From an uncultured Eubacteriales bacterium (GTDB lineage Bacteria; Bacillota; Clostridia; Lachnospirales; Cellulosilyticaceae), in assembly GCA_900551325.1 (NCBI GenBank), contig URVM01000017.1, positions 1 to 64,000 of the forward strand: DNA of 64,000 nucleotides. Reading direction: 5' to 3'. Positions 26,144-33,296 of the stretch are shown piece by piece. The notes below the pieces were generated by a model that saw only the letters and a list, made by a program, of their open reading frames with translations, ran no database searches and was not told where the DNA came from. Position 1 is the stretch's first letter; each line of letters starts with the position of its first letter. Made by a program: the position numbers and the translations under genes.

Positions 26144-27331
26144 TTATTTGTTATAAACACTTTCTAAAATACCGTAGTACCCTCTAACACCTTTATGTAA
26201 TTCTTCAATTTCGATGTGCTCATCAATTGTATGTGCTAAGTTCTCTCTTGAAGGTCCAAATCCAATTGTTCTAATACCTGCTTCTCCTGCGTAATGGCTA
26301 CCATTTGTACAGAATGAGTATTGAGAAATTTGTGGTGTTAAACCAGCTTTTACAAGACCTTTGTATGCTAATTGAACAAATTCATCTTGTTCATCATATA
26401 ACCAACCTGGGAAGAATCTTTCACCTTCGATAAAGTTGCCTGTATGACATTTTTCTTTAGCTGTTGCAAAGCGTACAGTTGCTTTTAATTCGCTATCTTC
26501 TGCCATTGCTTCATCTAATATCTTTTGAATTGGTGCAAGTACACTCTCTTTTGTTTCTCCAACTAAAAGTCTTCTATCAAAAGTTGCTTTACAGTATTCT
26601 GGTACAACAGATGCACCTGGGTAAGGTGAAGAAATAATATCTGTTAAAACTAAAATACCTTTTCCAAGTACTGGATGTACTGGTGTTTCAACTTGTTCAA
26701 TTTTTTGGATAAGTTTAGCCATTTTGTTAACAGCGTTAATACCTTTTTCTGGGTTAGCAGAGTGAGCTGGTCTACCAAATGTTTCTACAACAACTTCTCC
26801 ACGACCTCTTTGACCAATTTTTAAGTTACCTTCTGAAGATTCGCCGATTACTACATAATCAGGTTTTACATTCTCGCTAATTTTTCTAGCTGCAATACCT
26901 TCAAAGATTTCTTCATGTACAACACCTGCAACATAAATTTCACCTTCGAAATCTTTATCACAATCTTGTGCAAAGTAAGCTGATGCTGCGATCATAGCTG
27001 ATGTTTGGCCTTTCATATCTGAAGTACCTCTTCCGTAGATTTTGCCATCTACGATTTCACCGCCAAATGGATCTTTTGTCCATTTTGATGGATCTGGAAC
27101 TGGTACTGTATCAATATGTCCATCAAATAAAATCTTTTTACCTGGTTTTTTACCTTTAATGCATCCAATTACGTTACCGTAAGCGTCTACTTCGCAGCTG
27201 TCATAACCTAATTTTTCAAAGATTTTTTTGATTGCTGCTACTACATCTTGCTCTTCACCTGAATAACTTTTGTTGCGGATTAATTCTTGGCAAATTTCTA
27301 TAACTTCTTGTTGTCTTTCTTGATTTAACAT
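26144..27331 (-). CDS. ygeY: YgeY family M20 metallohydrolase
   Basis: A 395-residue M20-type (ArgE/DapE) hydrolase with LFDGHIDTVPVPDP (the first zinc His and Asp), YGRGTSDMKGQTSAM (bridging Asp), VVHEEIFEG (catalytic Glu-Glu) and GFGPSRENLAHTIDEHIEIEEL near the C-terminus. It matches YgeY, called selenium-metabolism hydrolase in older annotation and required in the gut urate cluster. It probably deacylates a 2,3-diaminopropionate derivative to supply the next enzyme, DpaL. It lies 30 bases after dpaL in the same operon. Confidence 0.92.
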   Translation of the reverse strand: MLNQERQQEVIEICQELIRNKSYSGEEQDVVAAIKKIFEKLGYDSCEVDAYGNVIGCIKGKKPGKKILFDGHIDTVPVPDPSKWTKDPFGGEIVDGKIYGRGTSDMKGQTSAMIAASAYFAQDCDKDFEGEIYVAGVVHEEIFEGIAARKISENVKPDYVVIGESSEGNLKIGQRGRGEVVVETFGRPAHSANPEKGINAVNKMAKLIQKIEQVETPVHPVLGKGILVLTDIISSPYPGASVVPEYCKATFDRRLLVGETKESVLAPIQKILDEAMAEDSELKATVRFATAKEKCHTGNFIEGERFFPGWLYDEQDEFVQLAYKGLVKAGLTPQISQYSFCTNGSHYAGEAGIRTIGFGPSRENLAHTIDEHIEIEELHKGVRGYYGILESVYNK

Positions 27332-27361
27332 GATTCTTCCTCCAATTTATTTATGTATTAA

Positions 27362-28591
27362 TTAGTCAATAATTTTTGAATTTCTGCCTCTCCATACTAC
27401 ATCCTTATACATTTCAGGATCTGTATCTCCTTCAGTAGAGAAAAGTAGTACAGTACTATTTTCATCAAGACCTAAGTTTTCTCTTAACTCTTTGTATTCT
27501 GGGTTTGTCATAATTTCATAAACAACACCTGTTGTTACAGCACCTGACTCACCTGATGTAACTCTCTCATCACCATTAGTTGGAGCAGCTAAGATACGCA
27601 TACCTTCTGCAGCTACCCAGTCTGGAGAAGATACAAATGCAGTAGAGAAATTTTTAAGAATTTCCCATCCAGTAATGTTAGGCTCACCACAAGCAAGACC
27701 TGCCATTAATGTTTGCATTTCACCACCTACAAAGCGAGCTTTACCATCACCAGCTACTGCTGATTGATATAAACAATCTGCAAGATCTGATTCAACGATA
27801 ACTACTTTTGGTCCGTTTTCACCAAATACTGAAGCAAAGTATCCTTGAATAGCACCTGCTAATGAACCTACACCAGCTTGAACGAAAATATGTGTTGGCA
27901 TTTCTACGTTATCTTCTTTTAATTGCTCTAAAGCTTCAACAGCCATTGTTCCATAACCTTGCATAATCCAAGCTGGAATTTCTTCATAGCCTTCCCATGC
28001 AGTATCTTGAACAACTAGTGCATTGTGTGCTTTAGCATAACGATCTGCCATTCTTACACATTCATCATAGTTTTCTGTAGTAATTGTTGCTTCAGCGCCT
28101 TCTTTTTGAATATTTTCAAGACGTGTTTGTGATGAACCCATTGGCATGTAAACAACTGCTTTTTGTTTTAAGCGATTTGCTGTCCAAGCCACACCTCTAC
28201 CATGGTTACCATCAGTAGCTGTTACGAATGTAATTTCTCCAAGCTCATTTCTAACTTCATCTGAAATAAGTTTATCGTAAGGCATTTCATTCATATCTTT
28301 ACCAAGTTTTTGTGCAAGATATTTACCCATAGCAAAAGAACCGCCTAAAACTTTGAAAGCATTTAATCCAAATCTCTTAGATTCATCTTTAAGGTAGATT
28401 TTACCTACGCCGATTTCTTTTGCTAAACCTTGTAATTTAACTAGTGGTGTCTCTTTATAGTTTGGAAAACTTTCATGGAAATGTTTAGCTTTTGCAATTT
28501 CATCTTTTGATAAGAATGATATTAATTCTACTTGTTCAGATCTTGTTGCTTTTTCTAATCTATTAATTTCCCATTTCATTTTCTTGCTCAT
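27362..28591 (-). CDS. dpaL: 2,3-diaminopropionate ammonia-lyase (YgeX/DpaL)
   Basis: A 409-residue PLP enzyme. NAFKVLGGSFA gives the Schiff-base Lys at residue 80, FVTATDGNHGRGVAW is the substrate loop, and QAGVGSLAGAIQGYF the phosphate-binding region. It matches YgeX/DpaL, which converts 2,3-diaminopropionate to pyruvate and two ammonia molecules through aminoacrylate. In the anaerobic urate cluster this yields pyruvate that can feed short-chain acid production. It is the first enzyme gene of the operon, 13 bases after the regulator. AGGAG precedes ATG. RidA at the end of the operon fits the aminoacrylate chemistry. Confidence 0.95.
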   Translation of the reverse strand: MSKKMKWEINRLEKATRSEQVELISFLSKDEIAKAKHFHESFPNYKETPLVKLQGLAKEIGVGKIYLKDESKRFGLNAFKVLGGSFAMGKYLAQKLGKDMNEMPYDKLISDEVRNELGEITFVTATDGNHGRGVAWTANRLKQKAVVYMPMGSSQTRLENIQKEGAEATITTENYDECVRMADRYAKAHNALVVQDTAWEGYEEIPAWIMQGYGTMAVEALEQLKEDNVEMPTHIFVQAGVGSLAGAIQGYFASVFGENGPKVVIVESDLADCLYQSAVAGDGKARFVGGEMQTLMAGLACGEPNITGWEILKNFSTAFVSSPDWVAAEGMRILAAPTNGDERVTSGESGAVTTGVVYEIMTNPEYKELRENLGLDENSTVLLFSTEGDTDPEMYKDVVWRGRNSKIID

Positions 28592-28604
28592 TTCTATCTC
28601 CTAT

Positions 28605-29312
28605 CTAATTCATTGAATTTTTTAGCTTGCTTAAATAACGATAAACCGTTGCTTCAGATATGGCCAATGCTTTAGCAGCACTAGCTACGCCACCTTTAAG
28701 CATAAAAACACCTTTTTCATTTAGTATTCTTACCAGTTCCATCTTCTCATCACTATGTAATCGGTCTACCGGAATACCTGTTGTTTCTTTATAAATTATT
28801 GTTTCTACCATTTCATCAACAGATGCTGAAAAGGTTTCTATCCCCTCCTTTACCTGTAGCGTATAACTAACTTCCTCCTCTTCCTCAACTATAGTACTTT
28901 GCTGAGGAGCTGGGCCCTTAATTAAACGACTTAATATTTTCGATGTTTCCTCATATATACTCACATCAATATTGATACATAACAATCCAAGTAGGTCACC
29001 TTCTTCATTTTTAATAAAGTAAGTGGCCGACCTAAGTTTTTTACCAGTATTTGAGACTGTTGTATAATTAGCTACATAATTTTGCTGCTTATAGCGTTTG
29101 TTCTTTATAATCTCTAAGGCAAAGTCAGTTACAGGGGCCCCTACACCCCTACTACTAATCTCACCATTATAGATTGCAACTATAGAGTTATTGATGTCTG
29201 TGAAATCATGCACAACTATTTCACAATTATCCAAAAAACACTGATACAAAAACTCTGCTATTTGCTTGTAATTTTCCATTATTTGTTTATTATCCATTAT
29301 ATTACTATCCAT
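28605..29312 (-). CDS. YheO/DauR-type PAS + HTH transcriptional regulator of the purine operon
   Basis: A 235-residue regulator. An N-terminal YheO-like PAS domain (about 10-125: NCEIVVHDFTDINNSIVAI, SATYFIKNEEGDLLGLLCIN) probably binds a small ligand, and a C-terminal HTH_22 domain (about 180-232) has GGVASAAKALAISEATVYRYL as its recognition helix region. It heads the purine operon, which fits control by a purine or a breakdown product. GGGGAGG abuts the first ATG; the ATG five codons later (MDNKQ) is 15 bases from it, so the exact start is uncertain. It shares the promoter at 29414-29441 with the downstream genes. Confidence 0.85.
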   Translation of the reverse strand: MDSNIMDNKQIMENYKQIAEFLYQCFLDNCEIVVHDFTDINNSIVAIYNGEISSRGVGAPVTDFALEIIKNKRYKQQNYVANYTTVSNTGKKLRSATYFIKNEEGDLLGLLCINIDVSIYEETSKILSRLIKGPAPQQSTIVEEEEEVSYTLQVKEGIETFSASVDEMVETIIYKETTGIPVDRLHSDEKMELVRILNEKGVFMLKGGVASAAKALAISEATVYRYLSKLKNSMN

Positions 29313-29323
29313 CCTCCCCTTAC

Positions 29324-29342
29324 GTTGTGTATAAGTTACAAC
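29324..29342. promoter_or_regulatory. Palindrome in the leader of the purine operon (possible operator)
   Basis: GTTGTGTATAAGTTACAAC is an inverted repeat GTTGT-n9-ACAAC, 12-30 bases upstream of the regulator start and downstream of the promoter. It is a candidate binding site for the regulator itself. Confidence 0.4.
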
Positions 29343-29413
29343 CGAATATTAAGTCTTTTGAGTTTCTAGTAGTTTTTTGTCTAATAAATCATCAATTTAT
29401 AATTTATAATTTA

Positions 29414-29441
29414 ATTATATACAAAAAAAATTATTATTCAA
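29414..29441 (-). promoter_or_regulatory. Sigma-A promoter of the purine-degradation operon
   Basis: Minus strand TTGAAT (29436-29441), 16-bp spacer, TATAAT (29414-29419). It gives a leader of about 95 bases before the regulator gene. No other comparable promoter was seen in the operon. Confidence 0.65.
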
Positions 29442-29645
29442 GTTTTTTATTAGAATGATAAGTATTTTTTTTCACCATTATAATTTTTTATCACTCTCAA
29501 ATTATTATTTTGTGCATTCTCACTTAAAAACCTCTATATTTTACAATGGATAACAGCTTTATGAATAATAGTTATTAGTAAAATATTTTTCTAATTTTTG
29601 CACTTACTAGAATTAATTTTTTACGCACCCATATAATTAATGCAC

Positions 29646-29675
29646 AAAAAAAGATGCTAATCCTAGCATCTTTTT
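29646..29675 (-). terminator. Terminator just inside the element, behind the 5' part of prkA
   Basis: Stem AGATGCTA / TAGCATCT with a 4-base loop and a run of seven T on the minus strand. It would stop transcripts from the prkA promoter about 70 bases after the premature stop and keep them out of the element's operon. Confidence 0.85.
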
Positions 29676-29732
29676 ATACATTATATATTTTCTTAATTTT
29701 TATATTGTTAAATTACTAACAACAAAATAATG

Positions 29733-29757
29733 ACCTATTTCTATAATCGTGAAGTAT
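29733..29757 (-). other. Recombination site at the prkA-5' end of the element (inner arm + core)
   Basis: The inner arm ACCTATTTCTATAATC (29733-29748) is the 15/16 inverted partner of 9912-9927. The core GAAGTAT (29751-29757) is identical to 9902-9908 and covers prkA codons Asp-Thr-Ser. Measured from either arm, the symmetry centre falls on the same GT pair of the core. Confidence 0.85.
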
Positions 29758-30418
29758 CTTGATTATTAGGATCAACAGGTGGTACAACACCTATTCCTTT
29801 TCTTGATCTAATAGAGAAATCACTTTGTACTACTGGAAACTCTTCATACTTACCTTTAAACTCATTAATTAAACGATAGCGGCAAACTGGGCATAAATCT
29901 CCTTCAATTTTAATCCCTAAAACTTCTTCAAAAGCCCCCCTGCTATGTTTTGGGATTAAATGAAGAGGTTCTTCTCTCATAGGACATCCTTCTAGAGCAT
30001 AAATAGGTTCGCTACTTTCTAGTAAAGTTTTAATTGCATCAATTAAAGATGACTTACCTGCTCCAACAGGCCCTACTAAATAAAGAACTTGCTTAGCTTC
30101 TTCCCCTTGCATAGCTGCTGAGTGTAAGTATCTTACAATTTTCATTAGAGTCTTATCAATTCCAAAGAAATTCTCTTTGAAGAAATGATATTGTTTTATT
30201 GTATCTTTACCATATATACGTCTTAATCTTGGATTCTCCTCCGTATGCACCAAAGTTGTACCTTGCTCTACGATTAAGTCATAAATACGCTTGTGTGCAA
30301 GCTTATAAATTTCAGGGTGTTTTTGCAACATATGTAAGTAGTCAAGAAAATTCCCCTCGAAACGTTCTACTTTCCTTACTCTTCTATCCGCCAAAATCAT
30401 TTCTTGAAAGTTTACCAT
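29741..30418 (-). CDS. prkA: prkA, 5' part (first 223 codons) of the interrupted serine protein kinase gene
   Basis: A 225-codon ORF encoding the N-terminal third of PrkA: ILADRRVRKVERFEGNFLDY, Walker A GPVGAGKS at residues 116-123, CPVCR at 176-180 and GIGVVPPVDPNNQDTS at 208-223. After DTS only two codons (Arg-Leu, from the element) precede a TAG. Normal PrkA continues with V-L-x-G-SVDIS, found at 9900 downward. The truncated product would keep the P-loop but lose Walker B, sensor and the C-terminal domain, so it is unlikely to be active. PrkA is a mother-cell serine kinase/AAA+ protein acting in sporulation. An AAGGAG site precedes ATG; only a weak sigma-E-like sequence (CCATATA, CATGAACA) was seen upstream. 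Confidence 0.94.
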   Translation of the reverse strand: MVNFQEMILADRRVRKVERFEGNFLDYLHMLQKHPEIYKLAHKRIYDLIVEQGTTLVHTEENPRLRRIYGKDTIKQYHFFKENFFGIDKTLMKIVRYLHSAAMQGEEAKQVLYLVGPVGAGKSSLIDAIKTLLESSEPIYALEGCPMREEPLHLIPKHSRGAFEEVLGIKIEGDLCPVCRYRLINEFKGKYEEFPVVQSDFSIRSRKGIGVVPPVDPNNQDTSRL

Positions 30419-30552
30419 ATATTTATCACTCCTTAAAGCGTGTGTTCATGCTTATTATAAAATATATGGTCAAAACCATCTTTCCATGATTAAATTTGAG
30501 TTTAATTTTATTTTTCCCTTCCCTTTAGCTCTAATTAACTTGTACTACTAAA

Positions 30553-30592
30553 AAACACGTAAACCCTAATTATATATAGGATTTACGTGTTT
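30553..30592 (-). terminator. Intrinsic terminator of the GH26-like lipoprotein gene
   Basis: Stem AAACACGTAAA / TTTACGTGTTT with flanking pairs, overlapping the last codons of the gene and followed by a T-run on the minus strand. Confidence 0.8.
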
Positions 30593-31792
30593 CATATTAT
30601 ATGTTTCTACTAAATTATCTATTTCATAGTAGCGATTGCCATCTATATAGTCTAAATACTTAATCTTCCTCATATCTAATGTGTTAAACAGCGCGCGTGC
30701 ATACTCTTTTTCCATATAGTAAGCACCCTCTACATCAAGAACAGAAACTGTATATTTCATAGGTACAGTTAAACTCCCATTCTTTAGATCTTCAACTTCT
30801 TGCAAAAACTTATCTGACTCTACTAAAGTGTTGTAGGCACTAATGAGATCCTTTTGAGTAGATAGGGCATAATTTTCTTTTCCACGCTTACTTACCTCTG
30901 ACATATCTACATCAATATAGAGCATTCCCTTGATTCTAGGATAAAGTTCAGGAATAGTATCATAGAAATAATTTAAAAGAGTTTCCGTTTCGTCAATACG
31001 ATAGGTATGATCTACTCTTGAGTAGTGGGAAAGAGCTACACCTGATAATATAAGTGGCTTATCACCTTGAAAAGATTTATACCATAGGTCTATATTCTTT
31101 TTAAATGGTTGATTGTACCTTGTGCCATCTGCATACTGTGGTATATAAGTATTTAAACCTATCCAATCTACCATACGATCTCCTGGATAATAACTCATAT
31201 AGTCACTTACTTGCCCCATATCCATACTCCATACGATAACAGCATCTTTAACATGCCTTTTAATCAGTTCATAAGCAGCTTGATAATGAGATTTATATCG
31301 TTCAGGATCTCCCATATTTTCTACCAACGGATAGAGCTCAATAAAGATTGGCATTTCATACTTAGTTTTGATATCACTTACTAGATGGTAAATAGGTGTA
31401 AGATCATAATCTGCTGTCATTAACACCTTAATATATGGTGTTTGCTTATTTGCAAGACACTGTAACAGTTCCTTGCCTCCTACATCTTGTGAGCTTCGAT
31501 ACTGCATAACACGCATAGCGTGCTTCTTACCTACAAGCTCTTCAAACTTCTTCATATCTTGATCTATGATGCTGCTATTTTCTACATATGCACCTATATA
31601 AATACCTTTATCTGGTTCATATAAACCTCGTTCTACATTCTTAGGAATGTAAACATCTACTAGCCTTTCCTCAAATGTAGAAGTAAGAATGGCTTCACTA
31701 GATAAATTAGAATCTTCCCTATGATTTGTAGTACATCCTACAAGTAATAAACAACAAAGAATCCCTATGAGTGTTGGTTTCATTTTTCTCAC
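30566..31792 (-). CDS. Lipoprotein with a GH26-like (beta/alpha)8 glycosidase fold
   Basis: A 408-residue protein with a lipoprotein signal (LLLVGCTT, Cys20), so it is anchored outside the membrane. The body resembles glycoside hydrolase family 26 and related barrels: YIGAYVENSS, then MPIFIELYPLVENMGD, AVIVWSMDMGQVSDYMSYYPGD, MVDWIGLNTYIPQY and PLILSGVALSHYSR. In GH26 the acid Glu and the nucleophile Glu sit in ExN/E-type strands; here the second (PLILSG in place of PLxxxE) appears to lack the Glu, so activity is doubtful and a binding role is possible. The gene is monocistronic between prkA-5' and recU, with its own terminator. Confidence 0.65.
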   Translation of the reverse strand: MRKMKPTLIGILCCLLLVGCTTNHREDSNLSSEAILTSTFEERLVDVYIPKNVERGLYEPDKGIYIGAYVENSSIIDQDMKKFEELVGKKHAMRVMQYRSSQDVGGKELLQCLANKQTPYIKVLMTADYDLTPIYHLVSDIKTKYEMPIFIELYPLVENMGDPERYKSHYQAAYELIKRHVKDAVIVWSMDMGQVSDYMSYYPGDRMVDWIGLNTYIPQYADGTRYNQPFKKNIDLWYKSFQGDKPLILSGVALSHYSRVDHTYRIDETETLLNYFYDTIPELYPRIKGMLYIDVDMSEVSKRGKENYALSTQKDLISAYNTLVESDKFLQEVEDLKNGSLTVPMKYTVSVLDVEGAYYMEKEYARALFNTLDMRKIKYLDYIDGNRYYEIDNLVETYNMKHVNPIYN

Positions 31793-31824
31793 CTCATAGG
31801 GATTATAGACAGTTATTAAATTTT

Positions 31825-32361
31825 TTATACTTTCTTAGATTGTATATATTTTGCTAAAGGCTTTAAGTAGTTTAAATATAAGCCACCTTCTATAAATATT
31901 TCATATGTTTCGTCAAAAGCTGCATAGGGAATAGATTTTCTTCCGCCCTGCTTAGCAATTTCATAGTATTTTTTTAGTTCCTCTATCGTAAATAAAAAAT
32001 ACCTGTCATATTTTTTAAAGTATACAATTAAAAAAGCCTCTCCTCCTTGTTTTGTAAAGTCCTCCATAAATTCAATCTGATGTAGATGCACATTAGCAAG
32101 TGGCAAGGCTTCTTTTGTTGTTTCCTTTGCATCAAAACAAATAGGTGTGCCTTGGGCAACGCCTATATAGTCCACTGTACTTTTTTGATCAAAATAAGCT
32201 AAAGTGATAACACCTTTTGTCTTATCTATTGTAATAGGCTTAATAGGTGTAGGAATTTTTTGAATCAGCGCTAGTCCAAGCTCTCTATAACGTTCATTTG
32301 TTACGTTAATTGTCTCCTCTAAAACGCTTCCCCTTAAGCCCCTCGTATTCCAATATGCCAT
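31825..32361 (-). CDS. recU: Holliday junction resolvase RecU
   Basis: A 178-residue RecU: NTRGLRGSVLEETINVTNERYRELGLALIQKIPTPI at the start, STVDYIGVAQG and FDAKETTKE in the middle (the Asp, Glu and Lys of the nuclease core), and a C-terminal FIEGG region. It resolves four-way junctions in recombination and chromosome segregation. I chose the ATG at 32361 (MAYWNTRG) with AGAGG upstream; a longer frame to 32481 would add 40 atypical residues and overlap the divergent gene and its promoter. Usual partner ponA is absent. Confidence 0.92.
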   Translation of the reverse strand: MAYWNTRGLRGSVLEETINVTNERYRELGLALIQKIPTPIKPITIDKTKGVITLAYFDQKSTVDYIGVAQGTPICFDAKETTKEALPLANVHLHQIEFMEDFTKQGGEAFLIVYFKKYDRYFLFTIEELKKYYEIAKQGGRKSIPYAAFDETYEIFIEGGLYLNYLKPLAKYIQSKKV

Positions 32362-32376
32362 TTTTTTCCTCTTTCC

Positions 32377-32404
32377 TTGATTTATTGTAATTTTTTGGTA
32401 AAAT
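32377..32404 (+). promoter_or_regulatory. Promoter of the helical-repeat gene
   Basis: TTGATT (32377-32382), 16-bp spacer, TAAAAT (32399-32404), 30 bases before the start of the downstream gene, which has an AAGGAGG site. Confidence 0.55.
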
Positions 32405-32434
32405 AGAATTAATAAGTCATAAGGAGGGTATTTT

Positions 32435-33283
32435 ATGCGTCTCATTCTATTTATTATAAAATGTGCTTTGACAAAGTTCAATTTCTTTCACTTATCTTCT
32501 CTAGAACAAGCCCTTATCCTTAAACGCAATCGTCTATATTTCTTATCTGGTTACCTTTATTTTCAAAATAAAGCTTATCATAAGGCTATTTATTGTTTTA
32601 ATCAGTGTAATGCTTATAAGTCTCTTATGTTATGTTACGAAAGATTAGGACAAACTTCAGTAGCTTTAGAGATAGCCAAAACACATGGCCTTTATAAGCA
32701 AGGTGCTACCTTATGTATGAAACATAATAATTTTAAAATGGCTGCTTCTTTCTATAGTTTTTTTAATCTACGTACAGCCATTAAACTTTATAAAAAATGT
32801 GATTGTTACTATGAGGCTGGACTATGCTTATTACAAGATAAACAATACAGCTCTGCATTAGAACTCTTCTACAAATGTGAAAATCCTTTAGATAAACTGA
32901 CGGGTATACGAAAAGTTGAAGAAATCGCTATCGTATTCTACTTAAAGAAAAATTATTACCAAAGCATTAGGCTTTTTACCACCTTAGGTGATTATTATTC
33001 TGTATTAGAATGTGCTAAAAGACTAAAAGATAAAGTGCTTATAGAAGAGACTATGGAGCTCATTGCTACTTTTGAAGCTAAAGATAATAACTATGCCTTA
33101 GCTGCCAGTTACATAGATCCTATGAATAAAGATAAAGCTACTTTGTATAACTATCTTGCTTATACAAATAATGATGCTCTTAAGCTTTCTATTTTAAAAG
33201 GTGCCTACTTTAATGCACTACGTATTTGCTTTCATAGTAACAATCTTCCTCTTGCAAAACAAGTGGCGAAACTCTACGCTTAG
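32435..33283 (+). CDS. Helical-repeat (TPR/alpha-solenoid-like) protein of unknown function
   Basis: A 282-residue protein with AAGGAGG 8 bases before ATG, so it is a real gene. From about residue 30 it is made of repeated helix pairs with phrases such as FLSGYLYFQNKAYHKAIYCF, YEAGLCLLQDKQYSSALELF and YYQSIRLFTTLGDYYSVLEC, spaced 30-35 residues, which resembles TPR-like repeats with many Tyr, Cys and Lys. No enzymatic motif, and only a mildly hydrophobic N-terminus. Probably a protein-binding scaffold. It lies divergent from recU and convergent with a pseudouridine synthase gene. Confidence 0.75.
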   Translation: MRLILFIIKCALTKFNFFHLSSLEQALILKRNRLYFLSGYLYFQNKAYHKAIYCFNQCNAYKSLMLCYERLGQTSVALEIAKTHGLYKQGATLCMKHNNFKMAASFYSFFNLRTAIKLYKKCDCYYEAGLCLLQDKQYSSALELFYKCENPLDKLTGIRKVEEIAIVFYLKKNYYQSIRLFTTLGDYYSVLECAKRLKDKVLIEETMELIATFEAKDNNYALAASYIDPMNKDKATLYNYLAYTNNDALKLSILKGAYFNALRICFHSNNLPLAKQVAKLYA

Positions 33284-33296
33284 AGTTTCGCCACTT
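33261..33296. terminator. Bidirectional terminator between convergent genes
   Basis: The perfect 16-bp stem AAGTGGCGAAACTCTA / TAGAGTTTCGCCACTT with a CGCT loop contains the stop codon of the + strand gene and touches the stop of the - strand gene. Confidence 0.75.

Larger units (their letters stand above)
29313..29740 (-). other. AT-rich promoter region between the purine operon and prkA-5'
   Basis: No gene was found in these 428 bases. They hold the operon promoter (29414-29441), a palindrome (29324-29342), the terminator behind the 5' part of prkA (29646-29675) and the inner att arm (29733-29748). The rest is very A/T-rich with several near-palindromic AT tracts. Confidence 0.7.
9906..29754 (-). 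mobile_element. prkA-intervening element (19,849 bp), skin-type, carrying a purine-degradation operon
   Basis: The element divides prkA exactly between codons 223 and 224. Evidence: both halves of a normally single gene flank it in one orientation; 7-bp direct repeats GAAGTAT lie at both ends; an intact large serine recombinase lies 54 bases inside one end; and near-perfect inverted arms would make a symmetric attP after excision. Excision at the central GT restores the prkA frame. Content: recombinase, a 51-codon ORF, and eleven purine-degradation genes; no phage structural, replication or conjugation genes were found, so it is a reduced integrative element. Known parallels are skin in sigK, vfbin in spoVFB and SPbeta in spsM, all excised in the sporulating mother cell. 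Whether this one is excised on schedule is inferred. Confidence 0.9.

Noticed and set aside
11822..29312. Prophage or conjugative element interpretation
   Set aside because: No capsid, tail, replication, relaxase or type IV secretion genes are present; all cargo genes are metabolic or regulatory.
8647..30418. Split prkA as two unrelated pseudogene fragments or an assembly error
   Set aside because: Both parts are intact, collinear, end exactly at the same 7-bp core, rejoin in frame to normal length, and the insert carries a matching recombinase and symmetric att arms.
30440..30480. Clear sigma-E promoter upstream of prkA-5'
   Set aside because: Only CCATATA with CATGAACA at 12 bp spacing was found, 5 of 8 matches at the -10; too weak to list as a feature.
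32362..32481. 40-codon N-terminal extension of RecU
   Set aside because: Overlaps the divergent gene and its promoter, is atypical for RecU, and the internal ATG at 32361 has a ribosome site.
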